This document shows, one piece after another, positions 26,660-35,152 of a stretch of 64,000 nucleotides of DNA. Position 1 is the stretch's first letter. Every line of letters begins with the position of its first letter. Location of the stretch: the NCBI RefSeq assembly GCF_016406085.1, contig NZ_JAEHFJ010000009.1, forward strand, positions 62,001 through 126,000. Direction: 5' to 3'. Below the pieces are notes generated by a model. It was not told the DNA's origin. It was given only the letters and a program-made list of their open reading frames with translations, and made no database searches. This DNA is from Aureibaculum flavum. Its GTDB lineage: Bacteria; Bacteroidota; Bacteroidia; Flavobacteriales; Flavobacteriaceae. The translations under genes and the position numbers were made by a program.

Positions 26660-27022
26660 ATGAGTAAAAAAACTTTAGTTCTTGGTGCTTCTACCAAACC
26701 CAGCAGGTACTCTTATGTAGCTATTAAAAGATTTTTAGAAAAAGATATTGAAGTAAGGGCAATCGGATTAAGAAATGGGTCAGTGGGGTCCGTTCCAATT
26801 GAAACAGATAAGCCTGATTTTAAAGACATAGATACAGTTACATTATATCTTAATGCAAGAAGGCAAACAGAGTATTACGACTATATTATATCGTTAAAAC
26901 CAAAACGGGTAATATTTAACCCAGGTGCCGAAAATGACGAATTTGTTGAACTATTAACAGAGAATAATATTAAAGCTGAGGTGGCATGTACTTTAGTAAT
27001 GTTGTCTGTTGATGCATATTAA
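26660..27022 (+). CDS. CoA-binding domain protein (YccU-like)
   Basis: Small Rossmann-fold protein, 120 aa, of the CoA_binding_2 family. N-terminal TLVLGASTKPSRYSYVAIKRF is the nucleotide-binding loop region, and KPKRVIFNPGAENDEFVELL plus VACTLVMLS are the conserved C-terminal blocks. Cytoplasmic; no enzymatic role is established for this group, though a CoA or acyl-CoA sensing role is often suggested. Single gene divergent from the AGCS symporter, followed by 288 bp of non-coding sequence. Confidence 0.9.
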   Translation: MSKKTLVLGASTKPSRYSYVAIKRFLEKDIEVRAIGLRNGSVGSVPIETDKPDFKDIDTVTLYLNARRQTEYYDYIISLKPKRVIFNPGAENDEFVELLTENNIKAEVACTLVMLSVDAY

Positions 27023-27225
27023 GAGGTTAGAAGGTTTTGAGTCAAGTAGTTTCAGTTTTATCTTTGTTGATTTATTTAAACGTAACTTTTGAATAGCAAA
27101 CTTATTTCAAATTTAAGTTTAAGTCTTCGTTCTTCAGGTTTCTTCATACTTAATTTTGAATATTCCGTTTTATTCTTCAGCATATCCACTCCCGTTTTTT
27201 TTTTCTTTTTACTAACAATAAATAT

Positions 27226-27258
27226 GTCCGAATTTATCTACAAACGATAATTTCGGAC
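27226..27258 (+). terminator. Terminator hairpin upstream of the barrel-protein pair
   Basis: GTCCGAATTTATC (27226-27238) pairs with GATAATTTCGGAC (27246-27258) with one mismatch, followed by seven T. It lies 204 bp past the CoA-binding gene and 52 bp before the next start codon. A diverged copy of this hairpin plus the sequence up to the start codon occurs at about 28469-28551. Confidence 0.7.
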
Positions 27259-27313
27259 TTTTTTAAAATACAGTTCTTTAGCTTTATAATATAATTTTAA
27301 ATAAAGCTTTATG
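27226..27313 (+). repeat. Hairpin-plus-leader repeat, copy A
   Basis: The 88 bp from the hairpin to the start codon of the gene at 27311 resembles 28469-28551, which precedes the gene at 28549. Shared blocks include the TCCG/CGGA arms, TTTTTTAAA, TATAAT-TAATT-TAAA and the ATGAAG start. Copies are diverged but align over their length with few gaps. Confidence 0.6.
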
Positions 27314-27838
27314 AAGTATTTAGTAGTAATGTTATTTCTTACATTTTCTTTATCGTTATTGTCTCAAAACAAAATTGAATCTTTTCATTTTAAATCAGTT
27401 GCAATTTCACCAGGTTTATTTTTGGGACAAAACACTGGTGGATTTAGTTTAGGAGCAGAAACTGGTTTTGCATATAAAAATAATTTATTTACAATATCCG
27501 CGACTTTAGGAGGAGAACTAAATGTTTTAGGAGGCGACTCTGAAAGCTTTTCTGCGGTAAGCTTACTTTATGGAAGATCACTTTTGTTAAATAAAAACTT
27601 GACTTTAGATACTTTTTTAGGTGCTGGATATTTTTCTTATAAATACAATAGTGATTATGATAATCCAGGGTATGAACGCTCAAATACTGTGGGATTTCCA
27701 GTATCAATTAGACTAAGGTATCAGCTTAGTGATAATTTTTCATTGGGTATAAAAGGAGAAGAATATTTTAATTCATTAAAATTATTATTTAATACTGGTA
27801 TTGTAGTGCAATGGAATTTTAAAAAGCGGAAAAGATGA
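27311..27838 (+). CDS. Secreted outer-membrane beta-barrel-like protein, 175 aa
   Basis: Not assigned to a named family. Signal peptide MKYLVVMLFLTFSLSLLSQ followed by alternating amphipathic strands typical of a small outer-membrane barrel (GLFLGQNTGGFSLGAETGFA, FTISATLGGELNVLG, LTLDTFLGAGYFSYKYNS, FSLGIKGEEYFNS) and a C-terminal strand ending VVQWNFKKRKR. Overlaps the next gene by 4 bp (ATGA), so the two are translated together. Function unknown; a porin-like or structural role is only a guess from the fold. Confidence 0.8.
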   Translation: MKYLVVMLFLTFSLSLLSQNKIESFHFKSVAISPGLFLGQNTGGFSLGAETGFAYKNNLFTISATLGGELNVLGGDSESFSAVSLLYGRSLLLNKNLTLDTFLGAGYFSYKYNSDYDNPGYERSNTVGFPVSIRLRYQLSDNFSLGIKGEEYFNSLKLLFNTGIVVQWNFKKRKR

Positions 27839-28458
27839 AACTATTCTTCTTTATTATACTAGTATTTTCGATCAACTCCTATTCACAATCAGATAGTATT
27901 GTTAATTCAAGTAAAACTTGGTTTTTATTATTTGAATCTGGAATTAATGATGTGAATTCAAAAATCCAAATTCATTTTGGAATTGGAGCTGAATATTCCT
28001 TAACAAAGAAAAGTAGCTTTACCATTAGAGTTAAATATTTTAAAACTGGAATTGACCATTTTGCAGCTGGTTCTGGTAGTTTTTTTAGTATGCCCTCCAC
28101 GACCTTTTTGTATGAAGGGGAGGTTTTAAAAGTACCTATCAATTACAAATTTGGAGGTAAACTATTTTTTAATGGGTTAAACTATTTTGTGGCTGCTGGT
28201 CCAGCCCTAAATATAACACTAAAAGAAGAATTTATCGAAGTTTATAATTTAACAGCTAGTAAGCATAAAACTTATATTAATTTAAACACATCTCTAGGTT
28301 TACTATGTGATGTAAGTCCCAAGTTAGAAGTATATCTTTCCCTTGAAACTTACCGTTTCGGAAATGAAAAAACAGAAGAAGTAGTAGGGTTTATTTTTTC
28401 ATCAGGACTGGAGACAGATGAGGGCTTGATAAATATTGGGGTTCGGTTTAAATTATAA
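27835..28458 (+). CDS. Secreted outer-membrane beta-barrel-like protein, 207 aa
   Basis: Signal peptide (KLFFFIILVFSINSYSQ) and a run of amphipathic beta-strands ending in an aromatic-less INIGVRFKL, the typical C-terminal strand of outer-membrane barrels. Contains GGKLFFNGLNYFVAAGPALN and SLGLLCDVSPKLEVYLSLE. Resembles generic porin-family or PorT-like small barrels of Bacteroidota, but I cannot name it. Forms an operon with the preceding barrel-like gene (4-bp overlap). Confidence 0.78.
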   Translation: MKLFFFIILVFSINSYSQSDSIVNSSKTWFLLFESGINDVNSKIQIHFGIGAEYSLTKKSSFTIRVKYFKTGIDHFAAGSGSFFSMPSTTFLYEGEVLKVPINYKFGGKLFFNGLNYFVAAGPALNITLKEEFIEVYNLTASKHKTYINLNTSLGLLCDVSPKLEVYLSLETYRFGNEKTEEVVGFIFSSGLETDEGLINIGVRFKL

Positions 28459-28468
28459 AAAGGTTGTC

Positions 28469-28551
28469 CGATATTATATAAAATGGATGTTTACGGATTT
28501 TTTAAATACACCTTACTAATTTTATAATGTAATTCTAAAATAAATATTATG
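28469..28551 (+). repeat. Hairpin-plus-leader repeat, copy B
   Basis: Second copy of the unit described at 27226-27313, with the TCCG...CGGA hairpin weakened by substitutions but the T-run and the leader up to ATGAAG kept. It separates the barrel pair from the lipoprotein gene. Confidence 0.55.
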
Positions 28552-29151
28552 AAGAATCTAAAAAAGTTTATGATGCTATTATTAGCAGTTGTTTTGTTCA
28601 CATCTGGCTCATGCAGTGGTGATGAAGATTTTATGCTCCCGACCATTACTCAAACTGGCGAAAACACTTTTGGCTGTTATATTGATGGTAAGCTGTTTTA
28701 CCCAAGGGATGGTTCTGGTACTTTAGGCAGTCCCTCTACAAATCATACAGTTTCTTGGATAGGGAGTGGTGATAATACATATAATGAATTAGAAGTAAAT
28801 AATTTTCAGGATGGTAAGCCAATTAATAATTTTATTATGCATTTTCAAACTTCTTCGGAAAATTTATTAGGAGAATATATATGGCAAAAGTCAAATTTTG
28901 AGGACGGAATAGATAGTTATGATCATACTCATTTATTTATCAGAGCCTATGATTATAAAGAAGGCATTTTTAAATGGTACGGTTCATTAAAAAACTCAGG
29001 GAAGACAATTATTACGAGAAGAGATGGTGGTATAGTATCAGGTACTTTTTCAGGAATACTAACAGAAGAGGGAGGCACAAATACCGTAGAAATAACTAAT
29101 GGCCGGTTTGACATAAATACATTTACAATATTTGACTATCCCTTTCCGTAA
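28549..29151 (+). CDS. Lipoprotein, DUF6252-like
   Basis: 200-aa surface or periplasmic lipoprotein. The signal peptide ends in a lipobox, TSGSC with Cys at residue 22, followed by SGDEDF, an acidic stretch of the kind that acts as a lipoprotein export signal in Bacteroidota. The mature part begins TQTGENTFGCYIDGKLFYPR, which resembles the N-terminal block of the DUF6252 family from memory, and is otherwise beta-rich. Function unknown. It has its own leader (copy B of the repeat) and lies just before the disrupted lipase-like gene. Confidence 0.8.
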   Translation: MKNLKKFMMLLLAVVLFTSGSCSGDEDFMLPTITQTGENTFGCYIDGKLFYPRDGSGTLGSPSTNHTVSWIGSGDNTYNELEVNNFQDGKPINNFIMHFQTSSENLLGEYIWQKSNFEDGIDSYDHTHLFIRAYDYKEGIFKWYGSLKNSGKTIITRRDGGIVSGTFSGILTEEGGTNTVEITNGRFDINTFTIFDYPFP

Positions 29152-29158
29152 AAAAAAA

Positions 29159-29181
29159 GGCAGTTGCTACCAACAACCGCC
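29159..29181 (-). terminator. Hairpin with T-run on the minus strand
   Basis: GGCAGTTG (29159-29166) pairs with CAACCGCC (29174-29181) through one G-T pair; on the minus strand it is followed by a run of nine T (plus-strand A-run 29150-29158). That is terminator geometry for minus-strand transcription, but both neighbours are plus-strand genes. Confidence 0.5.
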
Positions 29182-29233
29182 AATTCAATAGATCAATAAA
29201 TCTAATTATTAATCATTTAAACATTACAAAATT

Positions 29234-31555
29234 ATGAAAAAACAACTACTTCTCAGTATCGTATTTCTAATTGGGATAATATCAGAAGCACAAATTGTCC
29301 CAATTGATAAAAAAGAGAGCTTAGACCATCGGTTGTCAAACATTGACCTATCTTCTGTAAACTCTGGCATAATTTACGAACGTGTTACACCCTATGCCAA
29401 TTTATATAATTTCAATAAATCAAAGGAATTTAACACAGCAACCAAAGCGTATATGGTACAAGCCATGAGTGAATTACATCGGGCAAGTAACCAAACTATG
29501 TTTGTGTCTGCAAACGGGTTAAAAGAACGCATCTACAATACCATAGCTATAAATGAAGTCGATATTGCCATACTAAATGCCGACTTTGACATATTGAATT
29601 ATAACGAAAAAGAACCCCATAAAGGAGGATTGCTATTTGATGCAAATATCCAAAAATTTAGCCAAATAAAAGAGAAGCCCACCTTTTTTCCTTTTCACAC
29701 CACGATTATAGCGGCTATGAAAAACAAAGTAGTTGGTAATAGTATTACCTTTAATATAAAAAACGATCTGTTTTATAATAAAGTAAATGAAAATAAACAA
29801 ATAAAAACCCTTAGTGCTGATTTTGGTAACGGTAAACAGCATATTTTAATCAATGAATATAATCTAAAAAAACAACAGATATCCATACCGTATAGACCAT
29901 CGCAGGAAGGAGAGCTTACCCTAATATTTAATATTACCTATAAGGACAATAATGTTGTAACAACTAAGGCTAAATTAAAACTAAAATACGCTTCAGGGCA
30001 GTTTAAGAAGTTAGCTAATGTAAATTGCGATACCGACAGGTTAAAAGAAGACCACTTTATTATTTCCGACTATTCCTTTAAAGGTTATGAAGAATCGTTC
30101 GCGTTTAATGGTAGGAGTGATTATCGTATTTTTTATGATAAAATTAAAAACGATAAAGTATTAAACAAGCCCCTTATCATTATTGATGGCTTTGACCCGC
30201 AAGATAAAAGAAAAATACTGCGTTGCGATTATGATTTTTACAGGGAAGGAAAAGATAGGGCGGTTGAGGATGTTATGAACTATTATAACTTGAATGACGC
30301 AGGTGAATTGGAAGAAATTCCCCTAATTAATCAACTCAGATTAAAAGGATATGACGTTATCATCGTTAATAATACGAACTACTGTGTGGAAGTAGCAGCA
30401 CCGCACGCCATAAGCACAGACCTTTATGACGAAGAAAACAACCGCTGTACACAACCGGGTTGGAATCTTATTGATGGAGGTGCTGACTATATTGAGCGAA
30501 ATGGTTTAAACTTGGTTAGTCTTATCCAGCATATAAATACTGCCGTGGCCACTAATGGTAGTAATGAAGAGTTGGTTATTGTTGGTCCAAGTATGGGAGG
30601 GCAAATAAGTCGTTATGCGTTGGCATACATGGAAAAGAACCAAATACCACATAACACACGACTATGGGTAAGTGTAGATAGTCCACATCTAGGGGCTAAC
30701 ATACCGATGGGTGCCCAAGCTCTATTGAATTTATTAAAAGAAGATGGAAATGATAAAGCTACTGAGTTTTATGAAAAACAATTGGGCTCAGTAGCAGCTA
30801 GACAACAACTAATTGAGTTTCATCAACAACGTGGGGGAAATTATCATCTGGTCAATCAAGATAACTTGAATGGAAGAGTAGCCAGTCAGGGTTTTCCAAG
30901 AGATGATGGCTCGGAATTTTATCGTAAATATTATAATAACCTGCAAAATAATGGTTTGGAAGGTTCGGATGGTTATCCACAAAACTTAAGGAAAATAGCT
31001 TTAGTAAATGGTTCGCTTACTGGGTCTAAGGCCCTTAAAGATAATGCAACGGGAAACGTTTTTGGTGCGTACGACGCCAACAGTACACAGACTGTTAATA
31101 TTAGAGGGTTCAATAAGGTCTGTGTTATTGGATGTTGGGATGTTCATACAGCAAGTATGGAATCTCATACAATGCCATATAATGGAGGGGATGAAAGAAT
31201 TGCACGTTTTAAAAAAGGTTTTAATGATAGAACCACGCGTTCACCAAATATAAATTCAAGAGGAAATATGGATATTGTCCCTGGAGGTTTTTTCAATGCG
31301 TATGATGAAATACACACTGCTATAATGGGTGAATCTTCCGATACGGATTGGACTGTGAGTACTATGGGAATGAACTTAGGTTTTTATGTTAATGATTGGG
31401 GCATTGGATTATTCTTCGATGAGAAAACTACAAGATTGGAATCCAGAAAAAATTCTAGATTTGGTTCTTTTATCCCGACTTTCTCAGCAATAGCACATAA
31501 AAATCCAAATCAGAATTGGAAAAATCCATTAAATCGTAATCTTGTGTACAAATGA
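29234..31555 (+). CDS. Secreted alpha/beta hydrolase (lipase-like), N-terminal part of a frameshifted gene
   Basis: 773-aa reading frame with signal peptide (KKQLLLSIVFLIGIISEAQ). The N-terminal 250 residues are a beta-rich region; the hydrolase fold follows, with KPLIIIDGFDPQDKR (about 312), the nucleophile elbow VGPSMGGQISRYAL (Ser about 453, G-x-S-x-G) and a later SHTMPYNGGDERIARFK region that may supply the His. Residues after KNPNQNWKNPLNRNLV run into a stop, while the next frame continues with TNETYFDSYYG in the same style, so the gene is split by a frameshift at about 31541-31555. As it stands the product lacks a T9SS sorting tail and would stay in the periplasm. Substrate unknown. Confidence 0.82.
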   Translation: MKKQLLLSIVFLIGIISEAQIVPIDKKESLDHRLSNIDLSSVNSGIIYERVTPYANLYNFNKSKEFNTATKAYMVQAMSELHRASNQTMFVSANGLKERIYNTIAINEVDIAILNADFDILNYNEKEPHKGGLLFDANIQKFSQIKEKPTFFPFHTTIIAAMKNKVVGNSITFNIKNDLFYNKVNENKQIKTLSADFGNGKQHILINEYNLKKQQISIPYRPSQEGELTLIFNITYKDNNVVTTKAKLKLKYASGQFKKLANVNCDTDRLKEDHFIISDYSFKGYEESFAFNGRSDYRIFYDKIKNDKVLNKPLIIIDGFDPQDKRKILRCDYDFYREGKDRAVEDVMNYYNLNDAGELEEIPLINQLRLKGYDVIIVNNTNYCVEVAAPHAISTDLYDEENNRCTQPGWNLIDGGADYIERNGLNLVSLIQHINTAVATNGSNEELVIVGPSMGGQISRYALAYMEKNQIPHNTRLWVSVDSPHLGANIPMGAQALLNLLKEDGNDKATEFYEKQLGSVAARQQLIEFHQQRGGNYHLVNQDNLNGRVASQGFPRDDGSEFYRKYYNNLQNNGLEGSDGYPQNLRKIALVNGSLTGSKALKDNATGNVFGAYDANSTQTVNIRGFNKVCVIGCWDVHTASMESHTMPYNGGDERIARFKKGFNDRTTRSPNINSRGNMDIVPGGFFNAYDEIHTAIMGESSDTDWTVSTMGMNLGFYVNDWGIGLFFDEKTTRLESRKNSRFGSFIPTFSAIAHKNPNQNWKNPLNRNLVYK

Positions 31556-32477
31556 AACTTATTTTGACAGCTATTATGGTGAAGTTGAAAATACGCAGCA
31601 CACTAGTTTTAATGATAAAAGCGTGGAGTGGTTCTTTAAAGAATTAGATAATGATCCGCAGCCACCAACCGTTTATTTAAAAAACAGTGATATCAGCGGA
31701 AGCAATAATTTATGTGCAGGTGAAACGGAAACTTATTCAATAGACCCATGTAAAGTGTCAGGTACAGTTAACTGGCAGGTATCATCACAATTACAAGTTA
31801 TTAGAACGACCAATACAAGTGTAACCGTAAAGCCAGTTAATTCACCAAATTCTTCAGGTGCCTATGTAAAAGCAGTTATGCCATATACGAGTATTACAAA
31901 GAGTATAGCTTTAAAAGTAATTTTACCTTTAGATATTCGGCTAAGAACTCCTAATACTAATACTCCAATATATGTGTTGTGCGATGCTCAACCCAACTAT
32001 GTTCAAGTAAAACATGATTATGATGAGGGTATAGATGATTGGCAATGGAATGTAAGCGGTGCAATTATAACCTATAATTCTAATGATTCAAATAACAATT
32101 CTGTTGTTAGGATTCGACCAATATCAAGCAACCCAATTATCAAAGTAAAAGCCCATAATGCCTGTGGATGGTCAGATTGGGTAGATTTGGGTGTTGGTGT
32201 TATGCCTTGCGGTAATAAAGCATTTTCTGTATATCCAAATCCTGTTTCTGATATATTGACAATAGAAAAAGTAAATACAATTGAAAAAGCTGCTTTTTCA
32301 TGGAAGCCCAAAGAGATGTATGCTTATGAAATCTATAATATAAGTAAAAAACAAATTGCTAAGGGAAAATTAGAGAATTTAACAGCAATTAATATTTCAG
32401 GATTTAGAACAGGGGTGTATATTTTAAAAATAATACAAGGTAAGAAAGAGGAAACACATCAAATTATTATTGATTAA
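31542..32477 (+). pseudogene. C-terminal part of the frameshifted lipase-like gene, with T9SS sorting domain
   Basis: Continuation of the preceding gene in the +1 frame, overlapping it by 14 bp. It has no signal peptide and no convincing start (TTG at 31542, no ATG for over 100 codons), so it is unlikely to be made independently. Content: NETYFDSYYGEVENTQHTSF and SVEWFFKELD close the hydrolase region, then two Ig/PKD-like segments with Cys pairs (NLCAGETETYSIDPC; AHNACGWSDWVDLG), and finally a type A T9SS C-terminal sorting domain (FSVYPNPVSDILTIEK ... GFRTGVYILKIIQGKKE). The ancestral product would have been an outer-membrane-secreted or surface-attached hydrolase of about 1080 aa. Confidence 0.8.
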
Positions 32478-32500
32478 AACTCTAAAATAAGTGATTATTT

Positions 32501-32531
32501 AAAAACCGCTACAATAGTTGAAGCGGTTTTT
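32501..32531 (+). terminator. Rho-independent terminator of the lipase-like gene
   Basis: AAAAACCGCT (32501-32510) pairs with AGCGGTTTTT (32522-32531), with an inner CAA/TTG pair, ending in a T-run. It follows the sorting-domain frame by 24 bp. Confidence 0.85.
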
Positions 32532-32653
32532 TTCTGTGGGATTTGTATGTTTTTTAATGAATTTGGTATATCTTTAATGCTTATAATTAGGAGTTTTAAT
32601 TTGTCGCTAACTTAGAAAGAAATAATTTATTGTTCCTTGGTACCAATCAAAAT

Positions 32654-33823
32654 ATGCAATCCAACGGTTTTAACTTGTTGAATATACTTCTTATTGCCGG
32701 TGTCATTCAGGGATTTTTATTTAATATTATTACCTTTTTTAAAAATAAATTATCAAACAAAGCAATACTGTTTTTAAACCTGACGATTTTTTTTCTTTCA
32801 GCTAATAATTTACAGGCATGGTTGATAAATAAGAATTTTATTTCCAACAATTTTTATATAAAGTACATGCAAATTCCTTGGTACTTTTTTTTAGTACCCA
32901 TGTTTTATTTGTTTTTGATCAATTACTTGAAATTTAACAAAAGGTATAAATCTTTCCTTGTATTTTCAATCGTTCTATTTGCAGTGGCCGTAATAACAAG
33001 GCTAGTTTTATTGATCTATTTAAATACTCATGATTATAGCCAAGAATATATTGATGGTTTTATTAATCAATACAATTTAATTGAAGAGACTATCATATTC
33101 GTATATAGTATTTCAATTTTTTATTATTCGGTTTATATCATTTTTACTTATAAAAAAGAACTTCTCTTTATATTAAATTTTGACAATTTGAATTGGATTA
33201 AGTTTTTTCTTTTTTTCTCTATGGGGTTGGTTTTATTGTGGATAATTGCTCTTTATAAGAGTCACGAACTTTCAAAGTTTAATCCATCAAAATATTATGA
33301 CCCTATAAGAATTAGTATATCAATTCTAATATATTGGTTGGGCTATCACGGTACTAATCAACTGCGATTTGTAAATAATCGAATATTCATTAGAAACCAA
33401 ATAAGAAGCAGGATAGCTGTAAGTCAACCTGTTAAAATACGTAATGAAGATGATATTGATGACAAAAAACAACATGCTCAATTTATAGAAATCGATAGTT
33501 ATATTAATAATACCAAAAAATTTACAGATGCAAAGTTGAGTTTGGAATCTTTAGCCGAAGAGTTAAAAATCAGTACTAGTTTTCTGTCGTCAATTATTAA
33601 TAAAGGAAATAAAACCAGTTTTACCGATTATATCAATGATTACCGTGTAAATCAAGCAAAAGAACTTTTAAAAGATGTAGCGTATGCAAACTATAAAATA
33701 TTAAGTATTGGGATGGAATCGGGTTTTAATTCTAAATCTACATTTTATTCGGCATTTAAAAAGCATACTGGTATAACCCCAGTGCAATATAAAAAGTCAG
33801 TGCTTAATTTTGATGAGCAATAA
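32654..33823 (+). CDS. AraC family regulator with N-terminal membrane domain
   Basis: Membrane-embedded transcription regulator. About seven hydrophobic segments occupy residues 1-230 (for example LLNILLIAGVIQGFLFNIIT, FFLFFSMGLVLLWIIALY), then a linker and a C-terminal AraC/XylS double helix-turn-helix (about 280-385): LSLESLAEELKISTSFLSS and the second HTH IGMESGFNSKSTFYSAFKKH with TGITPVQYKK. This architecture is common in Flavobacteriia. A TTG at 32630 also opens the frame, but the ATG at 32654 places the first helix at the N-terminus and is preferred. Overlaps the convergent rnz gene by 20 bp. Target genes unknown; the upstream lipase-like gene is a candidate. Confidence 0.88.
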   Translation: MQSNGFNLLNILLIAGVIQGFLFNIITFFKNKLSNKAILFLNLTIFFLSANNLQAWLINKNFISNNFYIKYMQIPWYFFLVPMFYLFLINYLKFNKRYKSFLVFSIVLFAVAVITRLVLLIYLNTHDYSQEYIDGFINQYNLIEETIIFVYSISIFYYSVYIIFTYKKELLFILNFDNLNWIKFFLFFSMGLVLLWIIALYKSHELSKFNPSKYYDPIRISISILIYWLGYHGTNQLRFVNNRIFIRNQIRSRIAVSQPVKIRNEDDIDDKKQHAQFIEIDSYINNTKKFTDAKLSLESLAEELKISTSFLSSIINKGNKTSFTDYINDYRVNQAKELLKDVAYANYKILSIGMESGFNSKSTFYSAFKKHTGITPVQYKKSVLNFDEQ

Positions 33824-34760
33824 TTAGCTCATCAGGAATTTTACTATCAATTTTAATCGTTTTGCCTTCTTTAGCTAATGTAACATTGTCAAAAACAGTT
33901 TCAGCTTCCTTCTTAAATAGATTGAGGTCTTCATATCTACTGGAATAATGACCTAGTATCAATTGACCTACTTTTGCTTCTTTGGCTATTTTAGCTGCTT
34001 CTTCTGCAGTGGAGTGTTTCGTTCTAACAGCAGTTTCTTGTCTGTCTTTTAAAAAAGTGGATTCATGATATAACAAATCAACCTTCTTTATTATTGAAGT
34101 TATCTCTGGTTTGTACACAGTATCGCTACAAAATGCATAGCTGAGTGGTTTATTTGGGTTAAAAGTAAGTTGCTCATTTGTTATTAGCTGACCATTCGCT
34201 TTTACAAAATCTTTACCATCTTTTAAATTCTGGTAATCGCAAATTTCAATCTCAGAATATTTTTTAATGGCGTTTATATTTAATTTTCTTTCGCCAACTT
34301 TTTCTTTGAATAAATAGCCATTGGTATACACGCGATGCTCTAAAGGAATTGTGAATACTTCCATTTTATCATCTTCAAAAATGAGTTCACTTTTAGAGCT
34401 AGTAAGCTCATGAAATATTATATCAAACTGAGGCCAAGAATTACTCGTTTTCAATTGTAATAGTATAATCTCTTTTAGCCCAGTTGGGGCATAAATGTGT
34501 AAATCATTTTTACGGTTTAACAGTCCAAATGTTGAAATTAAGCCTATTAATCCAAAAAAATGATCACCATGTAAATGAGATATAAAGATGTGACCAATGG
34601 TCGAAAATTTAATTTTATATTTCCGCAATTGCACCTGAGTTCCTTCACCACAATCAATTAAAAAACGTCTGTTATTAATTTCTAAATACTGTGATGTTGG
34701 ATGTGCAAATGTTCTTGGTGTGGCTGAATGACAGCCTAATATGGTCAAACTAATGCTCAC
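33804..34760 (-). CDS. rnz: Ribonuclease Z
   Basis: tRNA 3'-end processing endonuclease, metallo-beta-lactamase fold, 318 aa. The zinc motif is FISHLHGDHFFGL (HxHxDH, about residues 58-68); further ligands lie in DTVYKPEI, LYHESTF and LILGHYSSRYED. The start is GTG at 34760, overlapping the stop of the upstream small gene by 4 bp (GTGA); the resulting MSISLTILGCHSATPR is the standard family N-terminus, so the GTG is well supported. Last gene in the minus-strand run from pyrR. Confidence 0.95.
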   Translation of the reverse strand: MSISLTILGCHSATPRTFAHPTSQYLEINNRRFLIDCGEGTQVQLRKYKIKFSTIGHIFISHLHGDHFFGLIGLISTFGLLNRKNDLHIYAPTGLKEIILLQLKTSNSWPQFDIIFHELTSSKSELIFEDDKMEVFTIPLEHRVYTNGYLFKEKVGERKLNINAIKKYSEIEICDYQNLKDGKDFVKANGQLITNEQLTFNPNKPLSYAFCSDTVYKPEITSIIKKVDLLYHESTFLKDRQETAVRTKHSTAEEAAKIAKEAKVGQLILGHYSSRYEDLNLFKKEAETVFDNVTLAKEGKTIKIDSKIPDELIIAHQN

Positions 34761-35113
34761 TTTATAACAATACGTTTAGATTTAATTTCAGTGTTTGTTT
34801 TTAATGAATAGATGTAAATTCCCGAATCTAATTTGTCTCTATAGAAGGGAATTGAGTTCGCACCAACTTTTGTAGTATACTTTTGAGAATAAACTACGTT
34901 TCCAATTAGGTCTTTAACTGAAAATAATATTTCAAAAACAGCTCTTGCTTGAAATTTAATTTTAGTTGTAACGCTAAAAGGGTTGGGTGAGGCCACAATT
35001 TCTTTAAGAGCAGTCACCGAATCTTGGGTACTGCTATTTTTTTTCTGCTGTTGTGCTACAACCGCTGAAGAAAATGAAACCAATAAAAGTAATAAAAGTA
35101 GTTTTCTAACCAT
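34757..35113 (-). CDS. Small exported protein made mostly of a T9SS-type sorting domain
   Basis: 118 aa: a signal peptide (KLLLLLLLVSFSSAVVAQQ), a short Gln/Lys/Ser linker, and a C-terminal module that looks like a type A T9SS sorting domain, IVASPNPFSVTTKIKFQ through LDSGIYIYSLKTNTEIKSKR. There is almost nothing else for the sorting signal to carry. Translationally coupled to rnz (4-bp overlap) and 39 bp downstream of the STAS-like gene. Function unknown. Confidence 0.82.
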   Translation of the reverse strand: MVRKLLLLLLLVSFSSAVVAQQQKKNSSTQDSVTALKEIVASPNPFSVTTKIKFQARAVFEILFSVKDLIGNVVYSQKYTTKVGANSIPFYRDKLDSGIYIYSLKTNTEIKSKRIVIK

Positions 35114-35152
35114 AAGCTATTTAAAGTTTTATTTAATTATTCCCATTTTGTA

